NCBI GenBank assembly: GCA_036785705.1
Contig: JAWUZG010000160.1
Location: forward strand, 62,001 to 126,000
DNA: 64,000 bases
Direction: 5' to 3'
Source: Acanthornis magna
Taxonomy: Eukaryota; Chordata; Aves; Passeriformes; Acanthizidae
Shown here: positions 11,049 through 22,989 of the stretch, piece after piece
Layout of the letters: each line of letters starts with the position of its first letter
How positions within the stretch are numbered: position 1 is the first letter of the stretch
Notes under the pieces: model-generated
Seen by the model: only the letters and a program-made list of their open reading frames with translations
Database searches by the model: none
What the model was told of the DNA's origin: nothing
Translations under genes and position numbers: made by a program

Positions 11049-11770
11049 CTGCAGGAACCCAATGACATCCACAGGAATGTGCTGTGACAATGGGGGCACT
11101 GGTGGGCACTGGGGGGTTCTGGGGGGACTGGAGGACAGTGGGGGACCCTGCCCAGGGGCAGCCACAGATGTGTATCCCCCCCACTGCTTCTGTGGGTGCC
11201 CAAACTTCATGGCTAATGTGGTCACAAGTGGGGGATGCCTTGTGAGGCTGTACAGAGCACCCTGAGCTCCCCAGTCCCCTTCCCAGTGCCTCTAGGACCC
11301 CCAAGGGCTTCCCCATCCCCCTTCCACTACCCCGAGTGGCTCCTCATTCCACATCCCAGTGCTCCCAGTACCCTCAGACAATTCCCCATTCCATCCCCAC
11401 AGTGCTGCCAATACCCTCAGGGTTTCCTTATTCCCCTTCCCACCACCCCTCCATTGCTCTCAGTACATCCAGGGGCTCCTCATTCCACCTCCCACTTCCA
11501 GGGGAGCACTGGACTCATTTCCTCTTATTGGACATAAATTCAAGCTTTTTGGTTAAACTGGCAGAAATGGTGTTTCTTTGTTCAGCTCTCTCGAGCTTTA
11601 GCAATGGGATTCTCCAATTTTGGGCTGCCACTAAAAACCAGGGGCTGCTGCCCATCCCCTCTCAGTGGAGGCACAAAAGACAAAGATCCCAAAGGGCTGA
11701 GAGAAGAACAATTTCCTGCAAAGAGCAACGAGAGAAGAAAACCAACAGCAACAGCACCAAGATTCAGAAT
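11049..11770 (+). other. X1 3' flank with conserved gene-end block
   Basis: No coding sequence. The block at about 11495-11735 recurs after every gene end in the window. It contains CATAAA at 11533-11538, a variant polyadenylation signal where Z has AATAAA, so it probably holds the 3' UTR end. Confidence 0.5.
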
Positions 11771-12700
11771 TGTCTCAGTTTGAAAGACAGGTGTCTGCCA
11801 AGGAAGATAGGAATCTTTCTAGGATGGAAAATATGGCCCCCTTCCCTCTGAATTATTACAACTTTGAAATTACAGGGCTTTCAGGCAAAGGCATGGGAAC
11901 AGGAATAACAGTTCTTTACTAATACATATCTATGCATACCAAGAGAAACAACAACAGCAGCAACAACAAACCAAAACAGAATCCCATTAACAGCCTTTTC
12001 TCGGCTGTCAAGGACTCTCCCCTTCGGTGCAGTTACAGTCACAGCCAGCAGGGGCGCTGGTGGCTCCCGGCCAGGCTGGGCAGGTGCGATGATTCCCCCG
12101 CGGCTGCAGGGGGCGCTGTGGAGCGAGCTCAGCCATCTCTCTCCACGCGGTAATGGCAGGTGAGCCAGAGGAAGAGATGGAAAAGGGAGTTCTTTACAAA
12201 CTCACTGGGGCAGCCGATCCTAGTGCACCTCTGGATGGTGAGCTGGGCTGTAGCAGGAACCTTGGAAGCAGCGAGCTGGAACAGCAGAGGTGAGCAGACC
12301 CAGGGTGACAAACGAAGTGTGGCAGAGACTCCGGGCCATGCCAGAAGCCGTGGGGTATTTGGATGTCAGGTTCAAATGTAGCAAGAAGCCCTGAAGCAGC
12401 GGCAGAGAACAGCAGGGGCTGGGCAGGGCATTGCTCCCTGGCTGGCTCGCCTGCGATGGTTGGTCCTGGGCTTGGGCTGTGCAGAGGGGGTGGTCCCGGT
12501 GAGGTATGGTGTACTTCCAGGTCCTGGCACAGCTCACACTGGCTCTGGGCTCCCAAGCCGCGGAGAAGCAGAGAAGCAAGCCAGTAAGCTCCAGTCACAG
12601 TGCCAAAGGGAAAGAAAAGACTGGGCAAAAACCACATGGCAATTGTATCTCTCATCAGAGGGATCACTGCTGCATGGTCACTGAGATGAAATCACCCCAC
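11771..12700 (-). mobile_element. ERV LTR (family A), decayed
   Basis: Starts TGTCTCAGTTTGAAAGACAG and contains the CAA/CAG-rich and AGCAGGGGCGCTG segments shared with 21366-22560. Related but diverged sequence occurs at 50433. The resemblance to passerine ERV LTRs is from general knowledge. The right boundary is approximate. Orientation is taken from the adjoining minus-strand pol relic. Confidence 0.5.
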
Positions 12701-12899
12701 CAAAAGGAAGCAACTGTCCCTTGCCCCCAACTCTCAGAGGAAATCCTGGGCTGGCTCTCACCCATTGTGGTACACCTGGAGCCAGGGGAGGTGGGGAGGC
12801 AGTGACCACCCCGGTCACAAAACAAAAATAGAAATGGATATGGGATAAAAAACATCCCCAAGACAAGAATAAAAAGGGTCAGAAAACCAATGATTTCAA

Positions 12900-14430
12900 G
12901 CTAAAGCCCCCAACAATGAACAAACCCTGGTCGCTACACCCAGAATGTTTCCTCTACTAGAGAAGCCCCTGCTCCTGGAAGAGCCAGAGAGTCTCTTCCC
13001 CAGCCAGGAGTGAGATGGTATTGAAGAACCGCCAGGTCCTGGCCATGTCCCCGGCTTTGCCTTTGCTTGTGGCAGGACTAATCCCAGCTCTCTTCCCTCA
13101 CACATTCCTCATGTGTCCCATGGGGACTTGATCCCCACCTTTGCTTTGGGCAGGGTTGGATTGGGCAGGGCCAGCTCGACTGGGAGCTCCTGTGGTGCTG
13201 AGGGACCAGGGGGCCTTTGCTCCAGGTGTCTCCCAAGGGCTGAAGGTCCCAGCACTGCTTGCTCTCCGCGTGTTCTCTAATAGCCCATTCCAGAGTGGGA
13301 TCTTTCCTGAGGCTGGGGCACCACAGGGAATGGGATCCATCCCCGCAGGGCCAGGTTCTTTGGCCCCCTGTGTCTGTGAGGTTGTTTGGAGAATGAGTCC
13401 CAGGGTCGCATTCAATTCTTTCTGCAGGGCCATGTTGCCATAAGATTTCCTTTCCCAGGCCCAGGACAATGTTCCCAGGGGCACAGGGAGCATTTCCTGC
13501 CATCCAGGGCTTGCTTTGCCCTCCAGAAGCCCCCTGCATTGCCACCACAGCTTTGGAGAGTGTGATCCAGTCAATCTGCCAGGCCTGCCCACACGGGGAT
13601 TTCAGCCCTAACCCTCCAATCCACAAGGGCTTGACCCACCTGGCCTCGCATGATCGCAGCATGTTTCCCTTTCCTGGAGAACCTGGGAGATGGTGTCCAT
13701 GGGGAAATCCGAATCAGGGCCAGGATGTGTGTCAGGGACTTTCCCTTTGCCCACCCAGCCCAGCCCTGGCAGTCAGGGAGCTGAGTTTCAGTGCTGATCC
13801 CTTCTGAGGACGTTCCAAGCCCTTCCTGAGCCCTGCAGGAGCCCCCAGCAGAGCAGGGGATGCCCGAAGGGGGCTGTGAGCCCCTGGGAAGCCCCCGCTG
13901 GAGCAGTTCCCGAGGCACTGAACCCAGAGAAGGAAGGGCCCAGCCTGGAGCAGTTGGGGCAGAGCTGCAGCCCCGTGGGAAGGACTCCTCCTGGAGAAGG
14001 CCCTGCAGAACTGTGTCCCGTGGAAGGCAGGGACCCCAGGGCGGAGCAGGGCAAGGGCTGTGACTCCTCTGGCTGAGCAGCGGCGGAAACAACCTGTGCT
14101 GAACTGCCTGGGACCCCCATTCCCATCTCCTGGTGCCACTGGAGGGAGGAGGGAGAGCCTGAGAAGGAGGGGCAGGAGGATGAATGAGGGTTTTCATGGG
14201 TTTCTTTGACTTCTCATTATCCTGCTCAGATTTGTCAGCAGTAAATTCAACTACTATCTCTAATTTTGAGCCAGTTTTGCCTGTGAGAGGATTTGATGAG
14301 TGATCTCTGCTGGGCCATCTCTCAACCCAGGAACCCTTCGTTCCATTTTCTGTCCCTGTCCAGCTGCGGAGGGCAGTGAGAGAGCAGCTTTGGTGGGTGC
14401 GGGGCATCCGGCCACTGTCAGCCCACAGCA
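12900..14430 (-). mobile_element. Decayed ERVL-type pol relic (integrase region)
   Basis: Minus-strand reading at 13080-13662 retains integrase-like fragments in shifting frames (WQIDWITLSKA; APASGKI followed by NGLLENT). Together with the adjoining LTR this marks an old endogenous retrovirus whose pol is broken by several frameshifts. The remainder up to 14430 reads as degraded internal sequence with no nameable domain. It is not functional. Confidence 0.55.
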
Positions 14431-14439
14431 AGACAGGAA

Positions 14440-14960
14440 GGAGAGGGGTCCAGGTCAGGTTGTTGAGCAGATTGTTGTTGTCTTTGCAGGAGTTTTGGGG
14501 CTCTCTCAGGTCCTTGGTGAGAGAGACAAAATGATCAATTGCTGCATTTCCAGACTGCTTCCCTCACAGCTGCCCCTGCAGGGGGGTTTCCACCCAGCCC
14601 TGCTCTCAAAACCATCACAGACCCTTGCAGAGCCACCGCTTGGGCTCCCATTGGTTTTTGTGCTTCTTGCAGGGCTGAGCAAACCACAGCCAGGCCTTTT
14701 TCCCCCACACAATTCTCACCTTGGAGCAGCTCTAAAGCTGTGAGAATCAAAGCCAAGGGGGTGGCTGGGAGCCTCAGGTCCTGGCTGTCCCTGGGTCTGG
14801 CCAGAGCAGGGCTGGCCAATGGCCATCCGTGGGCAGTGGGGCTGTGCCATGGCTGGGCCCTAGCCTTGGATGGGCACAGGCTGCAAGGAGGAAGAGTTTG
14901 GGAGCTCCTTCCTGCCTGGGGCTCCATTCCCAAGCTGCTCTTCCTGGCTCAGATCCTCCC
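14440..14960 (+). repeat. Module U copy upstream of Z1
   Basis: Same module as at 3450-4080, in Z1 gene sense. It carries one of the few differences between the two duplication units (near 14790-14796), which shifts its open frame relative to the copy at 33625. 14961-15899 holds no recognised gene, only GC-rich upstream sequence with CAGGACAGGACCCC-type repeats. Confidence 0.6.
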
Positions 14961-15899
14961 GGGGATGAGCAAGTAGGGAGAAGTCTGGAACAGGTTTTCT
15001 CCCAAAACCCAATAAACCCAAAGTGTCCCAACCCCTCCAAGACAGAAATATAATGGGGCGGATGGTGGAGAGCAGAAGAGGGAGGGGGCAGCTCCTCAAG
15101 AGCTTCAGCCCCCCCAAAATTTGGGAGGTCCAATCCCTCATCAGCAATTTGGGGCCAGATAAGTCATTTCCAGGGTAAAAAGCTGCAGTTTTCCATCCCA
15201 GTGCTGGCAGGAAGAGGGGGCAGGATGGTCCTTTGGTGTTGTGGAAAGAAGGGGGATATTCGGGGGTCACGAATGTTTTATCTGGAGGGTCTCATCCATT
15301 TCCTGGTTCCCAGCACTGAGACCCCGTGGGGGATGGGGAGGGAGTATGGGGTGGTTATGGGGGGTTGTGGGGGGGTCTGTGCCCTCCCCAACTGACACCC
15401 ACCCCCGGTAATCCCCCACTGTCACCCCTGTTGTGGCTTATCACGCACATAAGAGTCTTGGGGGGCTGCAGGATGGGAAGAGTGGCTCTGTCTTACCAAG
15501 GGGGATAGGAGGTTTCCAAATTGTGGGGAGGGGAACATCAAGAGGGGCATAAAGGGGATGGGGCACTCTCCAATTTGGGGAACCCCAGAGGTCACAGTGC
15601 CCCACTGGGGACAGCAGGGATGGGCAGGGCCCTCCCTGGACACGGGTCCCCAGGCTGTGCCACCCCCGGGACAGGGATCCCCCTCCAGAACGTGTCTAGG
15701 GACCTCCCCCCAGGACCACCAGCCCCAGGACAGGACCCCCCCAGCAGGGATGTGTCACCCCTGGGACAGGATCCCCCCCAGGAGGTGTCACCCCTAGAAC
15801 AGGGACCCCCAGGACAGGACTCCCCTGGGTGTGCCCCCCAGGACAGAACCTGCCCCCCCATCTGTCTCTCAGCACAAACGGCCTCTTCCTTCTGCTGCA

Positions 15900-15919
15900 G
15901 GAAAGAGAAAATGAAAGTG
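15900..15919 (+). promoter_or_regulatory. IRF/ISRE-like box upstream of Z1
   Basis: GGAAAGAGAAAATGAAAGTG, about 1.0 kb before the Z1 start codon, preceded by the conserved CTCTTCCTTCTGCTGCA block. An A-rich purine block follows at 16065-16110. Confidence 0.5.
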
Positions 15920-16827
15920 TTGGGGGGCACAGCTGGACACCCCCATCCCCTACAGCCCTCCCACCCCTCCCTGCAGCCCCTGCACCCCCTTTTCCCACCT
16001 GTTACCTGCTCAGGTGCTCCCCAGGATCAGGGAACCAGGAAATGCAGGGGGCAGTGTGTGTGTGAAAGTGAGGGAAATAAAGAAAAAAATAGAAATAGAG
16101 GAAAAAGGCCGGGGGAGAGGGGGCAAAGAACCAAAGCCCCCTGTGACCCCTCTGGAGTGTCCCCTCAGGCCACGAGCACCGCAGGAGGATTTTGCTGTAC
16201 TCTGGGTCGCCACAAAATCTGAGGCACCCAGTGAAAGACATGTGACCCAGGTGCCCACTCAGGCACTGCCCTGGGACCCCCATTCCCCCGGGAACCCAAC
16301 CAAGGGATGCCCATTCCCTTGGCCCTCCTCCCTGGGACCAGCATTCCAGGGCTCCCCCTGCTGGGGTCTCCATTTCCAAGGCCTCCCTTCCTTTGATCCA
16401 TTCCCATGGGGCCCTCCATTCCCCCACCACCCCCATCCCTGGGACCAGCACCCCATGTCCCCAGTTCCCTGGAACCTGTGTTCCCCAGGGACCCCACCCC
16501 TGGGTCCCCTACACATTTGGACCCCCATTCCCAGATAGCCTGTCCCCTGTGACTCCCCCTCCTCAGGACCCCCATTCTCTGGACCTCCGTTCCCAGGAAC
16601 TCCCGTCCCAGGCAAACCGTGGGACCCCCTTCCCAGGACCCCATACTTGCTCCCCACTTGCCCCTGGACACCAACCGAGGCTCCCCACATCTCCTGATCC
16701 CCCTGTCCCGGGCCCCTGATGTTCCACCAGGTCCCACCATGTCCCACCATCTCCTCAGCCTGCCCCCAGCCTGTCCCCACCCTGCCCCCACCATTTGCCA
16801 CCTACACGTGAGGACAAGCGGTGAATT

Positions 16828-16842
16828 CGCTTCCTTCCCCTT
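16828..16842 (+). promoter_or_regulatory. PU.1/ETS-like site upstream of Z1
   Basis: CGCTTCCTTCCCCTT, about 80 bp before the start codon, is the equivalent of the sites before the other genes. The first of the two leader ATGs found in most paralogues is mutated here (ATAGCC at about 16903), so translation would start at 16922. Confidence 0.45.
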
Positions 16843-16921
16843 CATCTGAAGAGCTGCTACCAAGGGGACAGGTGGCCCCAGCAGCGTGTGACAGCCAGCC
16901 TGGATAGCCGGGGACACCAGG

Positions 16922-19900
16922 ATGGCCGGGAAGGTGGCACTGCTCCTGTGGGGTGAGTGCCCTGGGCATGAGCCTGACGCCCCGGGAATGGGCTCTGGTG
17001 AGGCAGAGAGTGGTGGGGAGGGTGCACAAGGGGGCTTCGGGGTCCCCTGAGGTGGTCCCCAACACCAGCAGAGCCAGTCCGTGATGAGACAGGGATCATG
17101 GGGTGGCTGTGGGGTCAGGGGCAGGGGGATAGGAATGAGGGGACAGAAATGGGGGGATAGGCATGGGGGGACAAGGATATGGTGATAGGCACCTTGGTAC
17201 AGTGGCAGCTGTGGGCACAGGGGACAGAGGGACAAGGGGACGGGGACAAGGGGACAAGCACCATTCGGATGGGCTCTGTGGACAGGTGCTGTGGGGCTGG
17301 TGAGGGTGACTTCTGCCAGCACAGGATGACCATGGCGTTGCCATGTCCGGGGTGTCCACAGAGTCCCCATGTCCTGCCTCAGCCTGGGGTGCCTGAGATG
17401 TCCCTGTCCCTGAGACATCCATGCCACACAGGTGTTTGACTGGGGACAATTTGGGGACAGCCCCCACACCCATCCCCCAGGTGCTGTCCCCATGAGGCCA
17501 CCCCCACTCAGCCTCTCTCCTTTCTCCCTTCCTGCACAGACCCTCGTCCTCACTGGTGAGTCCTCAGGGGGATGCCATGTCCCCACCCGCTGTCACCAGT
17601 CCCACGGTGGCCCTGGCAGGCTGGTGTCTCCTGTCACCTGCAGGTGCCCAGACCACCCAGCTCCTCGTGCAGCCCCCCAGGACGCCGGCGGTGCTGTGGG
17701 ACCGGGTGACACTGACCTGCCAGGGCTCGGGGACCCCCGGTGCCACCATCTGGTACAAGAATGGGCGGAACTGGTGGAAAAAGAGACCCAACCGTTTCCA
17801 CGTTACTGAGAGTGGCACCTACAAGTGTGACAGACCTGGCACAGGGCTCAGCAACGCCGTGAGCGTCTTAGATGGTGAGGGGGGATGGGCTCTGGGTGGG
17901 TTCCACTCCATGGGTGTCTCACATTCCTCATGTGATGAAAGCCTGTCCTCTGCACATGGTCACATTCCAGTGCATCCCAGTTCATCCCAGTGTGCACCAG
18001 TGCATCTCACTGTGTCGAGCCCCCCCGGTGCATCCAGGTGCCATGGCATTTCCCCTTGGTGTCCCCTGGGCGCCTGGGCGCAGTGCAGCTCAGAGCCCCT
18101 CAGTGCCATGGGAACCCCCCTGTCCCACAGCCCCGCTGGTGATGCAGGTGCCAGCATCGACACTACTGGAGTGTCACACGACACGGTGACACTGCGCTGC
18201 CCGGGGTGGCAGGACAACCTGGTCACTGGGGTGAGATTTTACCACGAGAAGAAGGATCTGGCCAGGTCCTGTAATGGGACCGAGCTGTCCCTGCCCCCGC
18301 TGCAGCTCCACCACAGCGGCCAATATCACTGCAAGGCCAAGGTGGGCTCCAAACAGTCACGGTGGGAGGAGTCAGTGCAAAGTCTGTCGGTGACAGTGAC
18401 AGTACACGGTGAGCACCCTGCCAGTCGGGGCCCTGACACCCCAACACCCCCTCAGCCCCTTCCCAGCAGACTTGGAGGCACAAGACACCCACTAGTGTCT
18501 CCTTCCCAGAGCTCTTCCCGGTGCCGGTGCTGGAGGGTCCCCCCGAGCCCTCCGAGGGGTCCCCCCTGAATCTCAGCTGCCTCAGCACCCCCAGCCCCCT
18601 GCGGCCCCGAGCCCCCTTCCTGCACCTCTTATACCGGGACGGGCAGTTGGTGGGGGGCCCGCAGGGGTCCCCCCAGCTCCTGGTGCCCGCCGTGGGGGTG
18701 TCCCACTCGGGCAATTACAGCTGCGAGGTGCGCTCCGAGGGGGAAGCCGTGCGGAAGAGCAGCGCCCGGCTCCGCGTCACAGTGCGCAGTGAGTGCGGGG
18801 ATGGGCACGGCAACCCCGACAGCCTCCCCGGGTCCCCAACCCTGTCTGGGTCCCCCCATCCCTACCAGACACCCTGTCTGGGTCTCCCCATCTCTCCCCA
18901 CTGCCATCTCACCCATCACTGCCTGGGTCCCTTCATCCATTCCCCCGTACCACCCAATGTCCTCCCATCATTGCCCCAAGTCCCTGCCTCCCTCCCTGGA
19001 TCCTCCCACTCCTCTCTGAGGTTCCTCCATGGTGACCACATCCCACCATCCCTCTCTGGTTCTCTACACCTTTGTCTGGGGTCCCTCACGTCCATCTCCA
19101 GTTCTCCCCTCCATGAATCATCCATCCCTCCCTGGACTCCCTTCTTTATCACTGTGGTACCCCCACCCCTCTCTGACCTTCCCCCACCTCCCTGGGTCCT
19201 TCAAGGTTTCCTGGTGTCCCCGACCCCTACCCAGCACCCCTATCGCACCCATCTCCCCCTGCAGGGATCCCGCTCTTGGGGGTGTCCCTGTCAGTGCAGC
19301 CCCCCGGGGGACATGTGGCACTGGGTGACCGCCTGGTGCTGAGCTGCGCGGTGGCTGCAGGGACAGGTCCCCTGTCCTTCTCCTGGCACCGGGGGGGCTC
19401 GGGGGCACCGCTGGGCACCGGCCCCCACCTGGAGCTGAGCAAGGCTGGAGACAAGGACAGCAGCCACGACCAGTGCCGGGCCAGTGATGGGGACAGCGTG
19501 GACAAGAGCCCCACACTGAATGTTACTGTCCTGGGTGAGCAGGACCCTCAGGCTGGGGGTGGCCCCACCCACGGCATCCCCCATCCCACACTCATCCCCC
19601 ACAATGAGTGCCAGCCCCATCCCCAGCCTCAGCCCCGTCTCTGTCCCCACAGTGCCCGTGGCCAATGCCACCATCACCCCTGGCTCCCCGGCACACCAGG
19701 TGCACCCAGGTGACCCCGTGACCCTGCGCTGCTCGGTGCAGGTGGGCTCAGCACCTGTCACCTTCACCTGGCTGCGTGACGGGCGGGAGGTGGCCCAGGG
19801 TCTCCTCCTGGATCTTGGGGACATCGATGTGGGACATTTGGGCACCTACCAGTGTGTGGCCACCAACCAGCTGGACAGGCACCGCGTGTTCCGGGCACTC

Positions 19901-20878
19901 AGCCCAGAGCTGGCCCTGGAGGTGACACCACAGGCACACAGGGACACAGGTGGGGTCACACAGGGTCACTGGGGGCTGCAGCACCCCCGAGACAATAGGT
20001 GACCCCAATGTGTCATGTGTCCCCTCTGTCCCCAGCAGTGGCTGAGGGGGTTGGAAGGACCTTCCTGTTCCTAGTCCTGCTCCTGGGTGTCATCGGCAGC
20101 TGTCACTGGTGGCACCGCATGGGTGGGTGATAGTGGAGGGGGACAGGGGTCCTGAAAGGCAATGGGAAGTCCCCAGTATGGAGGGGCAATGGGGTGGCAA
20201 TCAAAGCCCGTGATATGAGGATCTGAGCTTGCGGGCATTTTGAACGATCCTGGGGTGTTCTGGAGGGACCTTGAGGAATATTGGGGTGGCACTAGGGGCT
20301 CCTGGCATTTTTGGGGAGGTGTTGTAGGATCATGCAAGGATGTTGGTGGTTCTTCAAGGATCCTGGGTGATTCTCCATCCCTGCCAAGCTTGGGATTATG
20401 GGGGCTTTGGTGGTGCTCAGGGGTACTGGAGGGAATCTGGGGTACAGTGAGGGCTCAGGAGGGATCAGATGCCATGGGGACCCCATGATCACACCCCAAC
20501 CTCCTTTTCCCTGCAGCTGCCAGGAAGTCCCAGGACAGGTGAGTTGGCTGCTCCACCCCTGACTCCCCTTTCTCCCCTCCCCAGACACCCCCTCCCCGCA
20601 CCCCTTTATCCCTGCAGGGTTTTCCTGGAGCCCCTGTCCCCCCTGAAGGTGGGGGAGGTGCTGGACACTCATGTGGTGGGCACTGCGCAGGCAGAGGGTG
20701 AGTACAGGGGAGGGACCCGGGACAGGTCACCCACGGGTGCCACCCACAACCCAGGTCCCCCCAGCTGGTGTCTCTTGCAGGGCCCCAGATGGGTACCCTG
20801 CTCTCCCTCCCCACAGGAACCACAAGTGATCCACGCGGAGCTTCCAGGATCCCACAAGTGACTGCAAGACCCCAGTGA
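16922..20878 (+). pseudogene. FCRL-like copy Z1, disrupted, no ITIM
   Basis: Exons: S1 16922-16952, S2 relic 17535-17555, D1 17644-17874, D2 18131-18408, D3 18510-18788, D4 19265-19534, D5 19653-19949, TM 20036-20122, tail 20517-20538, 20618-20697, 20781-20878. Lesions: the S2 acceptor is CCTG instead of CCAG; D2 carries a net +5 bp that gives a stop at 18187-18189; D4 loses the YxC tyrosine (SSHDQC). In the tail the two signalling tyrosines are replaced (VLDTHV; VIHAEL, the latter also out of frame). If S2 is skipped and an alternative AG at 18146-18147 starts D2, the frame is open for 552 codons, so a signalling-dead or decoy receptor cannot be excluded. D1, D3 and D5 are intact FCRL Ig exons. 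Confidence 0.8.
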
Positions 20879-21127
20879 CATCTACGAGAAGATGTTGTGT
20901 CACTGGCAGGGCTGGGCATCACTGGGGGTCACTGGAGGTCACTGGAGGTCCCCATCTCTGGGCACCCACACCTCTGTTTTTCCTCCCATTGCCCCATGGG
21001 TTCCCAACCTGACTTGGGAGGAGATCATGAGTGTTGGGGCTCCCATGTGGAGCTGCACAGCATGGCCAGTGCTGCCCATTCTCCCTCCCAGTGCCAGGGG
21101 GGCACAGCACCCTGTTATTGGGACCAA

Positions 21128-21133
21128 AATAAA
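21128..21133 (+). terminator. Polyadenylation signal of Z1
   Basis: AATAAA about 250 bp after the Z1 stop codon, within the gene-end block (21110-21265) shared with all copies. Confidence 0.6.
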
Positions 21134-21365
21134 TCTTTTTGCTTAAACTGGAAGAAATAGTTTTTATTTTTTCATCTCTGTTGGGCTTTAGGAATGGGAT
21201 TCTCCAATTTCAGGCTTCTCCTAAAAACCAGGAGCTGCTGCACCTCCCCTCCAGTTGGAGGCTCAAAAGGCCTGGTAGAACAGTGGGAGTTCAAGGCAAA
21301 ACTCAATAATTTGGTGCCATCATTCATTCCCAGTCAATGGTGAACTTTGGATTTTGCACCAGGTA

Positions 21366-22560
21366 CTCACGAGGTTTGAAAGACAGCTGTCTGCCGAGGA
21401 AGGCAGGAACCTTCCTGGGATGGAAAATATGACCGCCTTCCCTCCAGATTATTATCATTTTGAAATTGCAGGGCTTTCAGGCACAGATATAGGAAAAGGA
21501 ATAACAGTTCTTTACTAGGATATATCTATCAAGACAAACAAACAAGAGCAGCAACAACAAACCCAAACAGAATCCCAACAACAGCCTTCTATCGCCTGCC
21601 AAAGCACTTTCCCCTTCGGTGCAGTTACAGTCACAGCCAGCAGGGGCGCTGTTGGCTCCCGGCCAGGCTGGGCAGGTGCGATGATTCCCCCGCGGCTGCA
21701 GGGGACGCTGTGGCGTGAGCTCAGCCACCTCTCTCCACAATTGGCAATGGCGGCTCAGGCAACAGAAAGAGAGCCAATGGCTCCCTTTGTGAAACTCATG
21801 GGCAGCAGCCGGACTCAGCGCCACTCCGGATTGTGAGCTGGACTGTAGCAGGAACCTCGGAGCAGCGGGCTGGACAGCAGAGCTGAGCACACCTGGGGTG
21901 GCAAACAAAGTGTAGCAAAAAAAGGAACAAGTCTAACCAGGAGCCACAGGTATCTGGGAAGATGTAGGGTGTTGAGTTAAAGTGTAGCAAAAACAGTGCA
22001 GCAGCAGAAAAAGAGCAGGACTGGGCAGCGGCAGCTGGGTTCTCGCGAGCAGCTGGGAGATGCTCTCTCCAGAGAGGGGGAGGGGGTCAGGGTCCCAGGT
22101 TTCCCCCCAGGCACCCACGCAGATGTGAGGGTCCCTCCCAGTGAGGTTGGGTGTTGGAGAGGTCCCAGTTCAACAGCTGCTCTTATGAGCAAAGGCTCAC
22201 CCATGGTAAGGAGAAGTAGTGAGAGACAAATTTCTGCAGCAGCAGTGAATTCTTCCCGCAGCCGCAGTCCAGCACCAAGACCAGAACCATCTCTGATCCA
22301 ATCTGTGAGAGAGAGAGAGAGCTAGAGAGCATTGAGAGGGCTGAACCCAGCCCCTGACTGCCAGCCAAGTCTTGCAGTACCTCCACACTTCCCAAGAGAA
22401 AACCCCCCAGCTAAGAGACTGCAGCAAACTGCACCCCTTCCCCCTCCTCCCCATCCTGGCTACATCTTTCATCTCTTAAGTACCTGTCCTTCTCATCCCT
22501 TTGGCAACAAAAGGGAGAAAAATTCCCTGAGAGAAAGAAAAAAAAGAAAAATCCTCAATT
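21366..22560. mobile_element. ERV LTR (family A) and adjoining ERV-like sequence
   Basis: 21366-21500 matches the start of the LTR at 11771 (TTTGAAAGACAGCTGTCTGC, fixed-spaced TTCAGGCA and TTCTTTACTA motifs) and the match continues through the GC-rich middle. The first bases are eroded. A short GA repeat lies at about 22307-22321. The right-hand boundary is uncertain and no coding domain is visible. Confidence 0.5.
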
Positions 22561-22562
22561 TT

Positions 22563-22985
22563 AAGAGAATGTCCATGCAGAGCCACGAGACATTATGGTT
22601 CCCTTTAGGAGCCCATTGGTGCATCCCACAGCAGCGTTTGCCTGTGGATAATACAGAGTGAGGAATGTCCCTGAGTGTCCAATAGGTCCATGGCATTGTT
22701 CCCTGTCTACTGGGCAGCAACCAACCCACAAGGAAGGCTTTTCCAGGGCCATATTTAGGCACTCTTCCATTTTTCTCATTCCCACCCTGAGACTTGATTT
22801 ACTTCCCATGGATTCTGCTCCCAAAAGGGAACAACTCTGTCCATCCTTGGACCACTGCACAGCAATCTGTGGAAATGCCTGTGTGTCCCTCAGGGTCTGA
22901 TTCCCTGGAAAATCCCCTCCATCCTGCCCTGAATTCTCCTGCTTGGGCATTCCCTGCTTCTGCTCTCACCCCCTGATCCCTGGAT
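22563..22985 (-). repeat. Segment Q, uninterrupted copy
   Basis: Inverted relative to 4081-5000. It lacks the LTR found there, so it shows the pre-insertion sequence (…CCTAAATATGGCCCTGG…). It adjoins module U. Confidence 0.6.
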
Positions 22986-22989
22986 CCAC

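Noticed and set aside
13571..14431. 286-codon minus-strand open frame
   Set aside because: It has no recognisable retroviral or cellular domain and overlaps the degraded ERV region, so it is not called as a gene.
22307..22321. GA dinucleotide run as a regulatory GAGA element
   Set aside because: It is a short simple repeat at an ERV/flank boundary with no other support.
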